From: an uncultured Opitutales bacterium
GTDB taxonomy: Bacteria > Verrucomicrobiota > Verrucomicrobiia > Opitutales > Intestinicryptomonadaceae
DNA length: 41,523 nt
NCBI GenBank assembly: GCA_900548275.1
Contig: URJY01000017.1
Span: 1-41,523 of the forward strand
Reading direction: 5' to 3'
In this document: positions 25,787 to 34,132 of the stretch, one piece after another
How positions within the stretch are numbered: position 1 is the stretch's first letter
How the letters are laid out: every line of letters begins with the position of its first letter
The notes under the pieces: generated by a model
What the model saw: only the letters and a program-made list of their open reading frames with translations
The model's database searches: none
What the model was told of the DNA's origin: nothing
Made by a program: the position numbers and the translations under genes

Positions 25787-25894
25787 ACTTGTCCTATCGT
25801 ACAAAAACCCGCCGACGTAAAAAATAATGCGCCGAAGAATCGGGCGAGAAAATGTAAAGATGTTATTTTCGGAAACGATGTCCGTTTTGCAAAT

Positions 25895-25923
25895 TTGACC
25901 TTTCGCCCGCGCGGTGGTAGACT
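25895..25923 (+). promoter_or_regulatory. Sigma-70 type promoter of the DUF5107-TPR gene
   Basis: TTGACC (25895-25900) and TAGACT (25918-25923) are 17 bases apart. Transcription would start near 25930, giving a leader of about 38 bases in which CTCCC and GGGAG can form a small hairpin. Confidence 0.65.
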
Positions 25924-25967
25924 CGACCCCTCCCGTTGGGGAGTTCGAAATTTCAACAACACAAAAT

Positions 25968-28900
25968 ATGGACATAAAAAAAGCAGCAACAACACTGTGC
26001 GCGCTCGCCGCAATCGGCGCGGCAACCGCACTATCCGCCGACGAAGTGAAGGCGTGGAGCGAACAAAAAACGATTCCCACCTACCCGCTCGCCGAAGCCG
26101 AAAAATCGCCGATATTCGACTGCGACTGGTCGTACCAACGCGCCCGCCGCAGCGTGTATCCGTACAGGCTCAACGACAACATGACGCGCGTGCGTAAGGA
26201 CGTTTCCTACAACGCCGTCTATCTCGAAAACAAATACGTAAAGCTCTGCATACTACCCGAAATAGGCGGCAGGCTTTTCTACGCAATCGACAAGACAAAC
26301 GGCTACGACATCTTCTACCATCAGGACGTAATCAAGCCCGCGAACGTCGGTATGACGGGCGCGTGGATTTCGGGCGGCGTCGAATGGAACGTGTTCCACC
26401 ACCACCGTGCGACTTCGCATATGCCCGTCAACTGGGCGATAACCGAAAACCCCGACGGCGGCAAAACCGTGTGGCTGGGCGAAACCGAACTGCGCCACAG
26501 AATGTCGTGGGCGATAGGCGTTACGCTCCACCCCGACAAGTCGTACATCGAAATAAGCGGCAGGCTCGAGAACACGACGATGAACGACAACTCGATTCTC
26601 TACTGGTCGAACGTCTCCACATACGTGGATAAAAACTACCAGATTATATTTCCGCAAAACACCGAGTTCGGCACGTTCCACTGCAAGGAAAGCTTCTGCC
26701 GCTGGCCGATTACGCGCGAAGCCTACACGGGCAAGGAGGAATACAAAAACAACCTCGACATCTCGTGGTGGAAAAACCATCCGTCGAACAACTCGGTCTT
26801 CGTTCACGACCTCAGGGACGACTTCATCGCAGGCTACGACCACGGACGCAAGGCGGGCACGATGCTCGTGGGCAACCACAACATTGTAAAGGGCGGCAAA
26901 TTCTGGCTCTGGGGCGCGAACTCGGGCTGGGCGACGAAAATCCTCACCGACACAGCGGGGCACTACATCGAACTTATGCAGGGCGCGTACTCCGACAACC
27001 AACCCGACTACACTTGGATTTATCCCTACGAAGTCAAAAGCTTCTCGCAATTCTGGTACGGACTGCGCGACATCGGCGGGGTGAAGAAAGGCTCGAAACG
27101 CGCGGCTATGAACCTCGACCTGCTCGGCGGCGGAAAGGTGCTTATTGGCGCGCTCGCAACCGAAAAGACCGACGGCGCAACGCTTGCGCTCTCGCGCAAC
27201 GGCGGCGAAATCTTCGCGCAAAAAATCGACATCGCACCCGACAAGCCGTTTGTCAAAACGCTCGAAGTTCCCGCCGACACAAAGGAGGCGGAACTTACCC
27301 TCGAACTGAAATCCGCCGACGGCAAAACACTGCTATCCTACACGCCCGTTGCAAAAGACCCGAACAAGCCGCTGCCCGAAATCGTAAAGCCCCCCAAAGC
27401 CCCGCGCGACATCGAAAACACCGAAGAGTGCCTGCTTGTGGGCATGCGCAATTTGCAGTTCCACAATCCGTTCGTCAACCCCAACGACTACTTTCTGGAA
27501 GTGCTGCGCCGCGACCCCTGCGACACGCGCGCCAACACGCAGATGGGCGTATACTGGCGTCTGCGCGGCGACTACGCAAAGGCGGAAGGCTATCTGAAAA
27601 AGGCAATCGAACGCCAGACGAAAGACTACACGCGACCGCGCGACTGCGAGGCCACCTACAACCTCGGTCTGATTTACAAGACGCGCGGCGAAACGCAAAA
27701 GGCTGTCGAAACGCTCTACCGCGCGGTCTGGAACTACGCGTACAACTCGGCGGCGAACTTCCAACTGGCGCAGATTTACTCGCAGGCGGGCGACTTCGAA
27801 AGCGCGCTCGAACGCCTCGACGAAGCCGTCCTCTACAACGGCGCGAACCTGCCCGCACTCAACCTTCGGGCGACAATCCTGCGCAAACGCGGCGACAAAC
27901 GCGGCGCACTCGAAGACCTTGCGCGCGTCGCAAAAACCGACCCGATAAACGTCTACGCCGCACGCGAACGCAAGCTGCTCGGCGCGGATTCCGACTTCGA
28001 AAAACTTATGCGCGACGACCCCGAAAGCTACCTCGAACTCGCGCTGTCGTACATTCACAACGGCTTCGACGCCGACGCGAAAGAGCTGCTCGAATACGTC
28101 GACTCGAAAAAGCCGTACGCAACCGTCAAGATGTGGCTTGCCGCCCTCGCCGAGAAACGCGGCGACACCGCGCAATACAAAAAGCTGTTCGGCGAAGCGT
28201 TGGCAATGCCGCAGGAATCGTGCAATCCGTTCAGGCTCGAGACAGTCGCGCTGATGGAAAGCGCAGCCGCCGACTTTCCGCAAAGCGCAAGACTGCGCTA
28301 CTGGCTCGGCTGCGCCTACTACGACAAACAAGCGGAACGCGGAATTGCGGAATGGGAAAAATCGCTCGCGCTCGAGCCGAACAACGCGATGGCTCTGCGC
28401 AACATCGGCTACGGCTACTGGAAATACTTCAAGGACTGCCCGAAAGCCGCGCAATACTACCGCAAGGCAATCGCGCTCGACAACACGCAGGCGATGTTCT
28501 TCGAGGAAATCGACCAAGTTCTCGAGGGCGCAAAAACGCCCGTCGCCGAACGCTACGAACTGCTGAAAAACAACCACGCCATCTGCGTAAAACGCTACTA
28601 TCCGCTCGCAGCCGAAGTGTCCACGGGCACGTTCGCGGGCGACTACGACAGGGTTCTGAAGCTTCTCAAAGAATGCTACTTCCCGACGAGAGAGGGCGTG
28701 GCGGACTTCCACGAAACCTACCTCGACGCCGTAATTCTCGCGGGGCTTGACAAGTTCGGCAAGGGCGACTTCAAGGCGGCAATCGGGCTGTTCAACGACG
28801 GCTTCAAATTCCCCGAAAACCACCAAGTGTTCCTCTACGACACCCGCATTCCGCGCGACGCGCAAACCTACTGCCTGCTCGGCAACGCCTACGAAAAACT

Positions 28901-29270
28901 CGGCGACAGACAAAAGGCGGTCGAGAACTGGACGAAGGCTGCGGCGGTCAATACGAAAAAGACGAACTGGCGTTTCTACAAGGGAATCGCGCTCGAAAAG
29001 CTCGGCAAAGCCGCGGAGGCAAAGGCGGTGTTCGAATCGCTCGTAAACGACGGCACAAACGGAATGGTGAAAACCCACACCAACTTCTACGGTGCGGAGG
29101 GCACGACGGGCGACACCGTCGACGGAATCAACGCGCGGATGTTCCTTACAAAGGGCTTCGGCGAACTCGGACTCGGCGACAAATCGGCGGCGAAAAAATC
29201 GTTCGCGGAGGCGTTGAAACGCAAGCCCGATATGCTCTGGGCTGCGACAATGCTTAAAAGCGTCGAATAA
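25968..29270 (+). CDS. Exported DUF5107 and TPR protein
   Basis: A 1100-residue exported protein. Residues 1-24 are a signal peptide (LCALAAIGAATALSA, cut before DE). About 50-385 match the DUF5107 pattern, a beta-rich domain resembling sugar mutarotase or carbohydrate-active folds, with conserved-looking PEIGGRLFYAIDK, GVEWNVFHHHRATSHMP and GETELRHRMSW. About 390-480 is a beta-sandwich-like linker, and 500-1095 is a long series of TPR-type helical repeats (e.g. ATYNLGLIYKTRGETQKAVE, AQTYCLLGNAYEKLGDRQKA). I know the architecture from Bacteroidota and Verrucomicrobiota but no assigned reaction. The many His and aromatic residues in the N-terminal domain suggest sugar binding; this is inference. 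It has its own promoter, is monocistronic, and faces an AraC-type regulator that may control it. Confidence 0.82.
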   Translation: MDIKKAATTLCALAAIGAATALSADEVKAWSEQKTIPTYPLAEAEKSPIFDCDWSYQRARRSVYPYRLNDNMTRVRKDVSYNAVYLENKYVKLCILPEIGGRLFYAIDKTNGYDIFYHQDVIKPANVGMTGAWISGGVEWNVFHHHRATSHMPVNWAITENPDGGKTVWLGETELRHRMSWAIGVTLHPDKSYIEISGRLENTTMNDNSILYWSNVSTYVDKNYQIIFPQNTEFGTFHCKESFCRWPITREAYTGKEEYKNNLDISWWKNHPSNNSVFVHDLRDDFIAGYDHGRKAGTMLVGNHNIVKGGKFWLWGANSGWATKILTDTAGHYIELMQGAYSDNQPDYTWIYPYEVKSFSQFWYGLRDIGGVKKGSKRAAMNLDLLGGGKVLIGALATEKTDGATLALSRNGGEIFAQKIDIAPDKPFVKTLEVPADTKEAELTLELKSADGKTLLSYTPVAKDPNKPLPEIVKPPKAPRDIENTEECLLVGMRNLQFHNPFVNPNDYFLEVLRRDPCDTRANTQMGVYWRLRGDYAKAEGYLKKAIERQTKDYTRPRDCEATYNLGLIYKTRGETQKAVETLYRAVWNYAYNSAANFQLAQIYSQAGDFESALERLDEAVLYNGANLPALNLRATILRKRGDKRGALEDLARVAKTDPINVYAARERKLLGADSDFEKLMRDDPESYLELALSYIHNGFDADAKELLEYVDSKKPYATVKMWLAALAEKRGDTAQYKKLFGEALAMPQESCNPFRLETVALMESAAADFPQSARLRYWLGCAYYDKQAERGIAEWEKSLALEPNNAMALRNIGYGYWKYFKDCPKAAQYYRKAIALDNTQAMFFEEIDQVLEGAKTPVAERYELLKNNHAICVKRYYPLAAEVSTGTFAGDYDRVLKLLKECYFPTREGVADFHETYLDAVILAGLDKFGKGDFKAAIGLFNDGFKFPENHQVFLYDTRIPRDAQTYCLLGNAYEKLGDRQKAVENWTKAAAVNTKKTNWRFYKGIALEKLGKAAEAKAVFESLVNDGTNGMVKTHTNFYGAEGTTGDTVDGINARMFLTKGFGELGLGDKSAAKKSFAEALKRKPDMLWAATMLKSVE

Positions 29271-29288
29271 ATAAAACGGCGACAAACG

Positions 29289-29322
29289 GGGGCGTTTCGG
29301 ATTTTTCGGAACGCCCCTTTTT
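29289..29322. terminator. Bidirectional terminator between the DUF5107 and AraC genes
   Basis: GGGGCGTTTCG (29289-29299) pairs with CGGAACGCCCC (29307-29317) around a T-rich loop, with one G-T pair, followed by five T on the plus strand. It lies between the convergent DUF5107 and AraC stops. Confidence 0.85.
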
Positions 29323-30277
29323 ACTGCCCGTAAAGGTCGCGCCTTATGTCCCGCGGCGACTTTCCGAAATGCGCCTTGACGGCCTTCGAAAGCGAATAGG
29401 CGTCGGAGTAGCCGACCTTTTTTGCAATCTCCGAATTTTTCATTCCGCCGCGGATTAACTTCAACGCCTCGTCCATTCGGCAGTCGCGCAGATACCGCCC
29501 GAAAGTGCGCGAGAAGTGGCGAGAGCAATAATTGTCGAGAGTGCGCGGCGACATCGAAAGCCTCCGCGCCTGAACGGCAATGTCCCAGTCGGCGCACGGA
29601 TTCTCCGCAACCTTTTCCAACAACCGCGCAACCGCCTTTTTTGCGGAATCGCCGCCTCGGACGGGCGAAAATTCGCGCCGCAAAACGGCGACGACGGAGG
29701 AGGCTATGTTCTCCAACACGGCGTTGTCCGCCGACGGCGAAAACGCCTCTTCGAGAAACGCGCGCATCAAAGCCGAAAGCGTGCCGAAACTTTCGAGAGT
29801 CCTGACCGAAACCTCCGAACCGAGCCTGTCGCTCCAATACGGGATGTCGGCAAAGTGAAACCACCAGACCGACGTGTTCGTGTTGCTGACAAAGTTGTCG
29901 CACAAATTGCCGCGCGGAATGACGAGCGCGTCGCCGCGCACAAGCTTCACCCGACCGCCGCCGAACTTCGCCCCGAGTACCCCCTTTTCGACCACGAGCA
30001 TATCGTGGAACGAGCCGTTCACGCGCGAGTGGTAATAGCCCTTCGTGTGGTCGGCATAGCCGAGAATCGACACGGAAAACTTCTTCCAGACATCGGCGAC
30101 GGAAGACGGCGGCATAAGAAGCGAACGCTCGTCGCGGTCGAGAGCCGAAAGCGGACGCACCTGCCCGCGCTTCCTGTGGACGAAATAGACAATGCGGTTG
30201 CCCAGCGGCATAAGCTTAAGCTCGTCGCCCCCGTAAATGCTCCAGACATAACCGTCGTCGCCTTTCCGCCCTTTCAT
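29321..30277 (-). CDS. AraC-family transcriptional regulator
   Basis: A 318-residue one-component regulator. The N-terminal part has a cupin-like ligand domain with GYYHSRVNGSFHDMLVV, VRGDALVIPRGN and VWWFHFADIPYW, typical of sugar-responsive AraC/XylS proteins. The C-terminal 100 residues hold two helix-turn-helix units: DIAVQARRLSMSPRTLDNYC followed by FGRYLRDCRMDEALKLI, and NSEIAKKVGYSDAYSLSKAV followed by FGKSPRDIRRDLYG. I start at the ATG at 30277; the frame open to 30478 runs through repeat DNA. It is convergent with the DUF5107-TPR gene, whose promoter could be one target, but neither the ligand nor the operator is visible. Confidence 0.88.
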   Translation of the reverse strand: MKGRKGDDGYVWSIYGGDELKLMPLGNRIVYFVHRKRGQVRPLSALDRDERSLLMPPSSVADVWKKFSVSILGYADHTKGYYHSRVNGSFHDMLVVEKGVLGAKFGGGRVKLVRGDALVIPRGNLCDNFVSNTNTSVWWFHFADIPYWSDRLGSEVSVRTLESFGTLSALMRAFLEEAFSPSADNAVLENIASSVVAVLRREFSPVRGGDSAKKAVARLLEKVAENPCADWDIAVQARRLSMSPRTLDNYCSRHFSRTFGRYLRDCRMDEALKLIRGGMKNSEIAKKVGYSDAYSLSKAVKAHFGKSPRDIRRDLYGQ

Positions 30278-30315
30278 AAAACCCGACAATAACAACCCCG
30301 CGACAAAGCACAACA

Positions 30316-30353
30316 ACAAAGAACGGCAACTATGATTTCCGCGAAGTATCACA
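30316..30353 (+). repeat. 38-bp direct repeat, copy 1
   Basis: This 38-base segment shares its first 18 and last 13 bases exactly with 30465-30502; the seven bases in the middle differ. It lies between the AraC and lepA starts. The copy lacks the AT-rich tail found after copy 2. Confidence 0.8.
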
Positions 30354-30435
30354 CGGGAAAACCGAAACCGAAGAGAAAACGGCTGTGTTTCGCAGGTTTC
30401 GCTCAGGCACAACATAAGTCCGTAAAAACCGAAGC

Positions 30436-30515
30436 CATTGCCGAAAGGCAATGCGGACTTATACACAAAGAACGGCAACTATAGCCGATGCGAAGTATCA
30501 CAGATATAAAAAAAC
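30436..30515 (+). repeat. Hairpin repeat upstream of lepA (includes 38-bp repeat copy 2)
   Basis: The unit begins with a seven-pair hairpin CATTGCC-GAAA-GGCAATG (30436-30453), continues through CGGCAACTATAG, and ends in the conserved tail CACAGATATAAAAAAAC (30499-30515). An outer pair ATAAGTCCG (30414-30422) and CGGACTTAT (30454-30462) encloses the hairpin. Related units lie in the opposite orientation upstream of prlC. The tail points towards lepA, whose ATG is 55 bases further on. A regulatory or mobile palindromic element is possible. Confidence 0.75.
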
Positions 30516-30569
30516 TTGATTCGGAGGGGTGTTTTTGAGATTGTCGGGAGTGATATTATTTATAGAGCA

Positions 30570-32369
30570 ATGGAAAAGTTGGAGAACATCAGGAATTTTT
30601 GCATCATCGCACACGTAGACCACGGTAAAACCACGCTTTCGGACAGACTTCTGGAAAAGACGGGGACAATCCAAAAGCGCGATATGCAAGACCAACTGCT
30701 CGACTCGATGGACCTCGAACGCGAACGCGGAATCACCATCAAATGCCACCCCGTCACAATGACATACAAACGCGACGGGAGGGAATACCTGCTCAACCTC
30801 ATCGACACCCCCGGACACGTGGACTTTTCGTACGAAGTCTCGCGCTCGCTCGCGGCGTGCGAAGGCGCGATTCTGCTCATCGACGCGGCACAGGGCGTTG
30901 AGGCGCAAACCGTGGCAAACGCACACCTTGCCGTCGCGCAGAATCTTGAAATAATCCCAGTGATAAACAAGGTAGACCTGCCGAGCGCACAGCCCGAACT
31001 CTGCAAAAAACAAATCGAAGACATTTTGGCAATCCCCGCCGAAGACGCAATTCTGGCGAGCGGAAAATCGGGCATAGGCATAGAGGAAATCCTCAACGCG
31101 GTAATCGACCGCGTTCCGCCGCCGCGCCTCGCCGACTACCCCGCCGTCCGCGCACTCGTCTTCGACTGCATATTCGACGCATACAAGGGTGTAATCTGCT
31201 ACGTCAGGGTCTTCTCTGGCTCGCTGAAGGCGGGCGACGAAATAATGTTTATGAGCAACGGCAGACGCACGACGGTAAAGGAGGTCGGACGCTTCACGCC
31301 GACGATGACCGTCGAACCGTCGCTCGACGCGGGCTGCACGGGCTACGTCGTGGGCAACATCAAGGAGGTCGCACACATCAGAATCGGCGACACAATCACG
31401 TCGGCGGCAAAACCCGCCGAGCAAATGCTCCACGGCTACAAGGAGGTAAAGCCGATGGTGTTCTCGGGAATATACCCCGTGGACACGTCGGAATACGAAA
31501 AGCTGAAAGTTTCGATAGCAAAACTGCAACTAAACGACGCCGCCCTTGTCTATCAGGCGGAGACGTCGGTTGCGCTTGGCTTCGGCTTCAGATGCGGCTT
31601 TCTGGGGCTGCTGCATATGGAAATCGTGCAGGAACGCCTGCGCAGGGAATACGACCTCGACATCATCTCGACATACCCGAGCGTGGTCTATAAAATCGAC
31701 CTCAACGACGGCGAACAAATCGAGATAGACAACCCCTGCCGCCTGCCCGACCCCACCACAATCAAGGCGATATACGAGCCGATGATTGTTGCAAACATCC
31801 TCATCCCGACCGAATCGATAGGCGATATGCTCGCGCTCGTTTCGGAAAAGCGCGGCTTCTGCCAGAAGACGGAGCTTATCGACGACACGCGCGTAATGCT
31901 CGTGTGCTCGCTGCCGCTCAACGAAATACTAATCGACTTCAACGACAGGCTCAAGAGTATAACGCGCGGCTACGGCAGCCTCGACTACGAAATGGACGGC
32001 TACCAGCAGTCCAAACTCGTGCGGCTCGACATACTCGTAAACGGCGAACAAATCGACGCGTTCTCGTCAATCGTGCACGTCGACAAGGCGGAACAAAAGG
32101 GGCGCGCGCTCTGCGGAAAGCTCAAGGACATCCTGCCCCGCCAGATGTTCAAAGTGGCGATACAGGCGGCAATCGGCGGAAAGATAATCGCGCGCGAAAC
32201 GCTCGGCTCGTTCCGCAAGGACGTAACCGCAAAGTGCTACGGCGGCGACATCACCCGAAAGAAGAAACTGCTCGAAAAACAAAAAGAGGGCAAAAAACGA
32301 ATGAAACAAATCGGGAAAGTGTCGATTCCGCAGGAGGCGTTCGTGGACGTGCTCAAATCAAACTCGTAG
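30570..32369 (+). CDS. lepA: Elongation factor 4 (LepA)
   Basis: LepA is a ribosome-associated translational GTPase, implicated in 30S biogenesis and in back-translocation. The 599-residue length equals that of E. coli LepA. The GTPase motifs are all present: AHVDHGKTTLSDRLL (G1), RGITIK (G2), DTPGHVDFSYEV (G3), NKVDLPSA (G4). The C-terminal LepA-specific domain follows, with SLDYEMDGYQQSKLVRLDIL and the basic RKKKLLEKQKEGKKRMKQIG end. The start is the ATG at 30570, since the protein then begins exactly as in the family (MEKLENIRNFCIIAHVDHGK). lepB follows four bases later, as in the E. coli lepAB pair. Confidence 0.97.
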   Translation: MEKLENIRNFCIIAHVDHGKTTLSDRLLEKTGTIQKRDMQDQLLDSMDLERERGITIKCHPVTMTYKRDGREYLLNLIDTPGHVDFSYEVSRSLAACEGAILLIDAAQGVEAQTVANAHLAVAQNLEIIPVINKVDLPSAQPELCKKQIEDILAIPAEDAILASGKSGIGIEEILNAVIDRVPPPRLADYPAVRALVFDCIFDAYKGVICYVRVFSGSLKAGDEIMFMSNGRRTTVKEVGRFTPTMTVEPSLDAGCTGYVVGNIKEVAHIRIGDTITSAAKPAEQMLHGYKEVKPMVFSGIYPVDTSEYEKLKVSIAKLQLNDAALVYQAETSVALGFGFRCGFLGLLHMEIVQERLRREYDLDIISTYPSVVYKIDLNDGEQIEIDNPCRLPDPTTIKAIYEPMIVANILIPTESIGDMLALVSEKRGFCQKTELIDDTRVMLVCSLPLNEILIDFNDRLKSITRGYGSLDYEMDGYQQSKLVRLDILVNGEQIDAFSSIVHVDKAEQKGRALCGKLKDILPRQMFKVAIQAAIGGKIIARETLGSFRKDVTAKCYGGDITRKKKLLEKQKEGKKRMKQIGKVSIPQEAFVDVLKSNS

Positions 32370-32373
32370 AAAA

Positions 32374-33615
32374 ATGTTCGGAATTTTCAAAAGCAAAAAA
32401 CAAAAACGGGCAAAAGACCTGCTGGCGACAGCCTACAAAGTCTACAACTACCGCTGCGACGTAATCGACCCAACCGACGCGAAAAATCTGTCAGCGGCGA
32501 TAGAGGCGGTCGAAACGCTCGCCGACGACGGCAAGCTCGACACAAAGGAATACGCCCAACGCGCCGACGAACTCGAAAAACTCATGCGCAAATGCGGCGG
32601 CACAATCTACCCGCTCTCGACGTGGGCGGACTACACCGATATGATTGTGGTCGCGGGGATTCTCGCAATAGGCATACGAAGCTTCTTCCTGCAGCCGTTC
32701 AAGATTCCGACAAACTCGATGTACCCGTCGTTCTACGGAATGACAAGCCAAGTCTACGGCGGAGTCGACGATGTTCCCGCGCCCTCGCTGCCGCAGAAAA
32801 TCTGGCGTTTTGCGACTCTGGCGGCGGACAACTACAGCCTTGCCGCGCCCGAAGACGGCGAACTTTACATCGAAGTCAACGCGCCCGCCATCGCCCGCTC
32901 GCGCGGCTTCCTCGCAGCCGACGTAAGACCCGTGAAAAAATTCCTCGTCTGGCCGACATACGAAAAATTCTACAAATTCCAAGTGGGCGACCGACAAATG
33001 GAACTCGCCGTGCCCGCCGACTTCTCGCTCGAAGACGTCATTGCGAAATCGTTCGACATAAAGGAAAATTCGGTCGTTGAACGCAACGGCAGGTGGCTGA
33101 TGAAACTCGGGAAAGTGCAAAGGGGCGAAAAATTCCTGAACTTCGACATCCTCGGCGGCGATATGCTCTTCGTGGACAGATTCACATACAATTTCAAAAA
33201 GCCGAAAATCGGCGACGCAATAGTCTTCCGCACAAAGTACTGCGACGGCATGACCCAGATGAACGGCGGAGTGCCCGACGACAAATACTACATCAAACGC
33301 CTCGTCGGCGAGGGCGGCGACACGCTCTCGATTGCGGGCGATACGCTGATGCGCAACGGCAAACCCGCAACGGGTTCGGTGGCGTTCGACCTCAACGCGA
33401 AAAAATCGGGGCTTTATTGCGGATACAAAAAGGAGGGCGTTTTCAGAAGCGCGGACTCGGTGAAAATTTCGCCCAAACACTACTTCGCAATGGGCGACAA
33501 CTCGGCGAACAGCCTCGACAGCCGCTACTGGGGCGAAGTGCCCGAAAAGGCTCTCGTGGGAAAATCGCTGATTATCTTCTACCCGTTCACTTCGCGGTGG
33601 GGCGCGACAAAATAA
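32374..33615 (+). CDS. lepB: Signal peptidase I with a large insertion
   Basis: This membrane protease removes signal peptides from exported proteins. The 413-residue protein has a cytoplasmic N-terminal helical segment (1-85), one membrane segment (about 88-108), the catalytic Ser in IPTNSMYPS (S115), GGDMLFVDRF, the catalytic Lys in YYIKRLVGEGGD (K308) and the C-terminal box MGDNSANSLDSRYWG. Ser and Lys are 193 residues apart, against 55 in E. coli, so about 140 residues are inserted between the Ser box and the GDMLFVDR box. The insertion is well conserved in character (charged and aromatic, no repeats). It follows lepA by four bases. Confidence 0.94.
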   Translation: MFGIFKSKKQKRAKDLLATAYKVYNYRCDVIDPTDAKNLSAAIEAVETLADDGKLDTKEYAQRADELEKLMRKCGGTIYPLSTWADYTDMIVVAGILAIGIRSFFLQPFKIPTNSMYPSFYGMTSQVYGGVDDVPAPSLPQKIWRFATLAADNYSLAAPEDGELYIEVNAPAIARSRGFLAADVRPVKKFLVWPTYEKFYKFQVGDRQMELAVPADFSLEDVIAKSFDIKENSVVERNGRWLMKLGKVQRGEKFLNFDILGGDMLFVDRFTYNFKKPKIGDAIVFRTKYCDGMTQMNGGVPDDKYYIKRLVGEGGDTLSIAGDTLMRNGKPATGSVAFDLNAKKSGLYCGYKKEGVFRSADSVKISPKHYFAMGDNSANSLDSRYWGEVPEKALVGKSLIIFYPFTSRWGATK

Positions 33616-33617
33616 AC

Positions 33618-33646
33618 TTGGCACGCGCGCGCATTTGCCGTAGGAT
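33618..33646 (+). promoter_or_regulatory. Promoter of the small exported protein and secA
   Basis: TTGGCA (33618-33623) and TAGGAT (33641-33646) are 17 bases apart and lie immediately after the lepB stop. Transcription would start near 33653, about 13 bases before the ATG at 33666, so the small gene and secA would form their own unit. Confidence 0.65.
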
Positions 33647-33665
33647 GCGAACTCCTTTTATATAA

Positions 33666-34019
33666 ATGTTGAAATTTGCACACAGCCTTTCCATCGCATT
33701 CGGCTTTTTGGTCGCGTGCGTGCACGGCTTGTGCGGAACGGAACGCACGGCGGCGCAATTCTGCCCGCAGGACGGCGGTCAAACGCCGAAAATCTGCGAA
33801 AACGTCGCGGCGGACGGGGAAAAAATCCGACACGCCGACAGGACGCTTCTCGGCGGATTTTTCGCGGTCTCCGCCCTGCCCGCGCAAATCGCGGAAATGC
33901 CCGCAATCTCCCGAACGGAAGACCTCGAAACAGTCTTCCCCGAAAGCCGCAAAACGCAAACGCCCGTCTCCGAAATCGTGGGTTGCGCAAACCCGATACG
34001 CGCCCCGTCTGCGGCGTAA
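33666..34019 (+). CDS. Small exported protein, candidate SecM-like arrest peptide upstream of secA
   Basis: A 117-residue protein with no recognised domain. Its N-terminus (MLKFAHSLSIAFGFLVACVHG) is a Sec-type signal sequence; LVAC at residues 15-18 also fits a lipobox. The rest is rich in Thr, Ala, Glu and Pro. The last residues are N-P-I111-R112-A113-P114-S-A-A, then stop. SecM, the E. coli sensor just upstream of secA, arrests at a sequence ending GIRAGP, and other arrest peptides use RAPP-type motifs, so the C-terminal IRAPS is suggestive. It has its own promoter and ends 113 bases before secA. Its last codons pair with a segment upstream of secA. A regulatory exported peptide is the best reading, but arrest is unproven and the residue after RAP is Ser, not Pro or Gly. 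Confidence 0.6.
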   Translation: MLKFAHSLSIAFGFLVACVHGLCGTERTAAQFCPQDGGQTPKICENVAADGEKIRHADRTLLGGFFAVSALPAQIAEMPAISRTEDLETVFPESRKTQTPVSEIVGCANPIRAPSAA

Positions 34020-34102
34020 AAGTCTCCGCAAAAAACAGGCCGCGCAAAAGAAAGCGCGGACAAAATCCGGCGCACGGAAAAAACGTCAAACGCGCCGCAG
34101 AC
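34007..34102 (+). promoter_or_regulatory. Stem joining the small gene's last codons to the secA leader
   Basis: GTCTGCGGCG (34007-34016), which spans the end of codon 114 to codon 117 of the small gene, is the perfect complement of CGCCGCAGAC (34093-34102), 30 bases before the secA ATG. Inside the loop CCGCGC (34040-34045) pairs with GCGCGG (34054-34059), and TCCG with CGGA (34066-34078). The secA ribosome site is weak. A ribosome paused at codons 112-115 would cover the 5' arm and open the stem. Confidence 0.55.
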
Positions 34103-34132
34103 ACACAAAATCGAATTTAGAAAAAGAATAAA

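Noticed and set aside
27333..29903. 856-codon open frame on the minus strand
   Set aside because: It is antisense to the DUF5107-TPR gene and runs on through the opposite reading of the AraC region; composition is that of a shadow and no motif is visible.
30278..30478. 67-residue N-terminal extension of the AraC regulator
   Set aside because: It would translate the repeat region, resembles no AraC domain, and a sound ATG lies at 30277.
33676..34131. 151-codon frame overlapping the small exported gene
   Set aside because: It is an Arg/Lys-rich alternative frame with no signal or domain; the 33666 frame has a signal sequence and fits the promoter.
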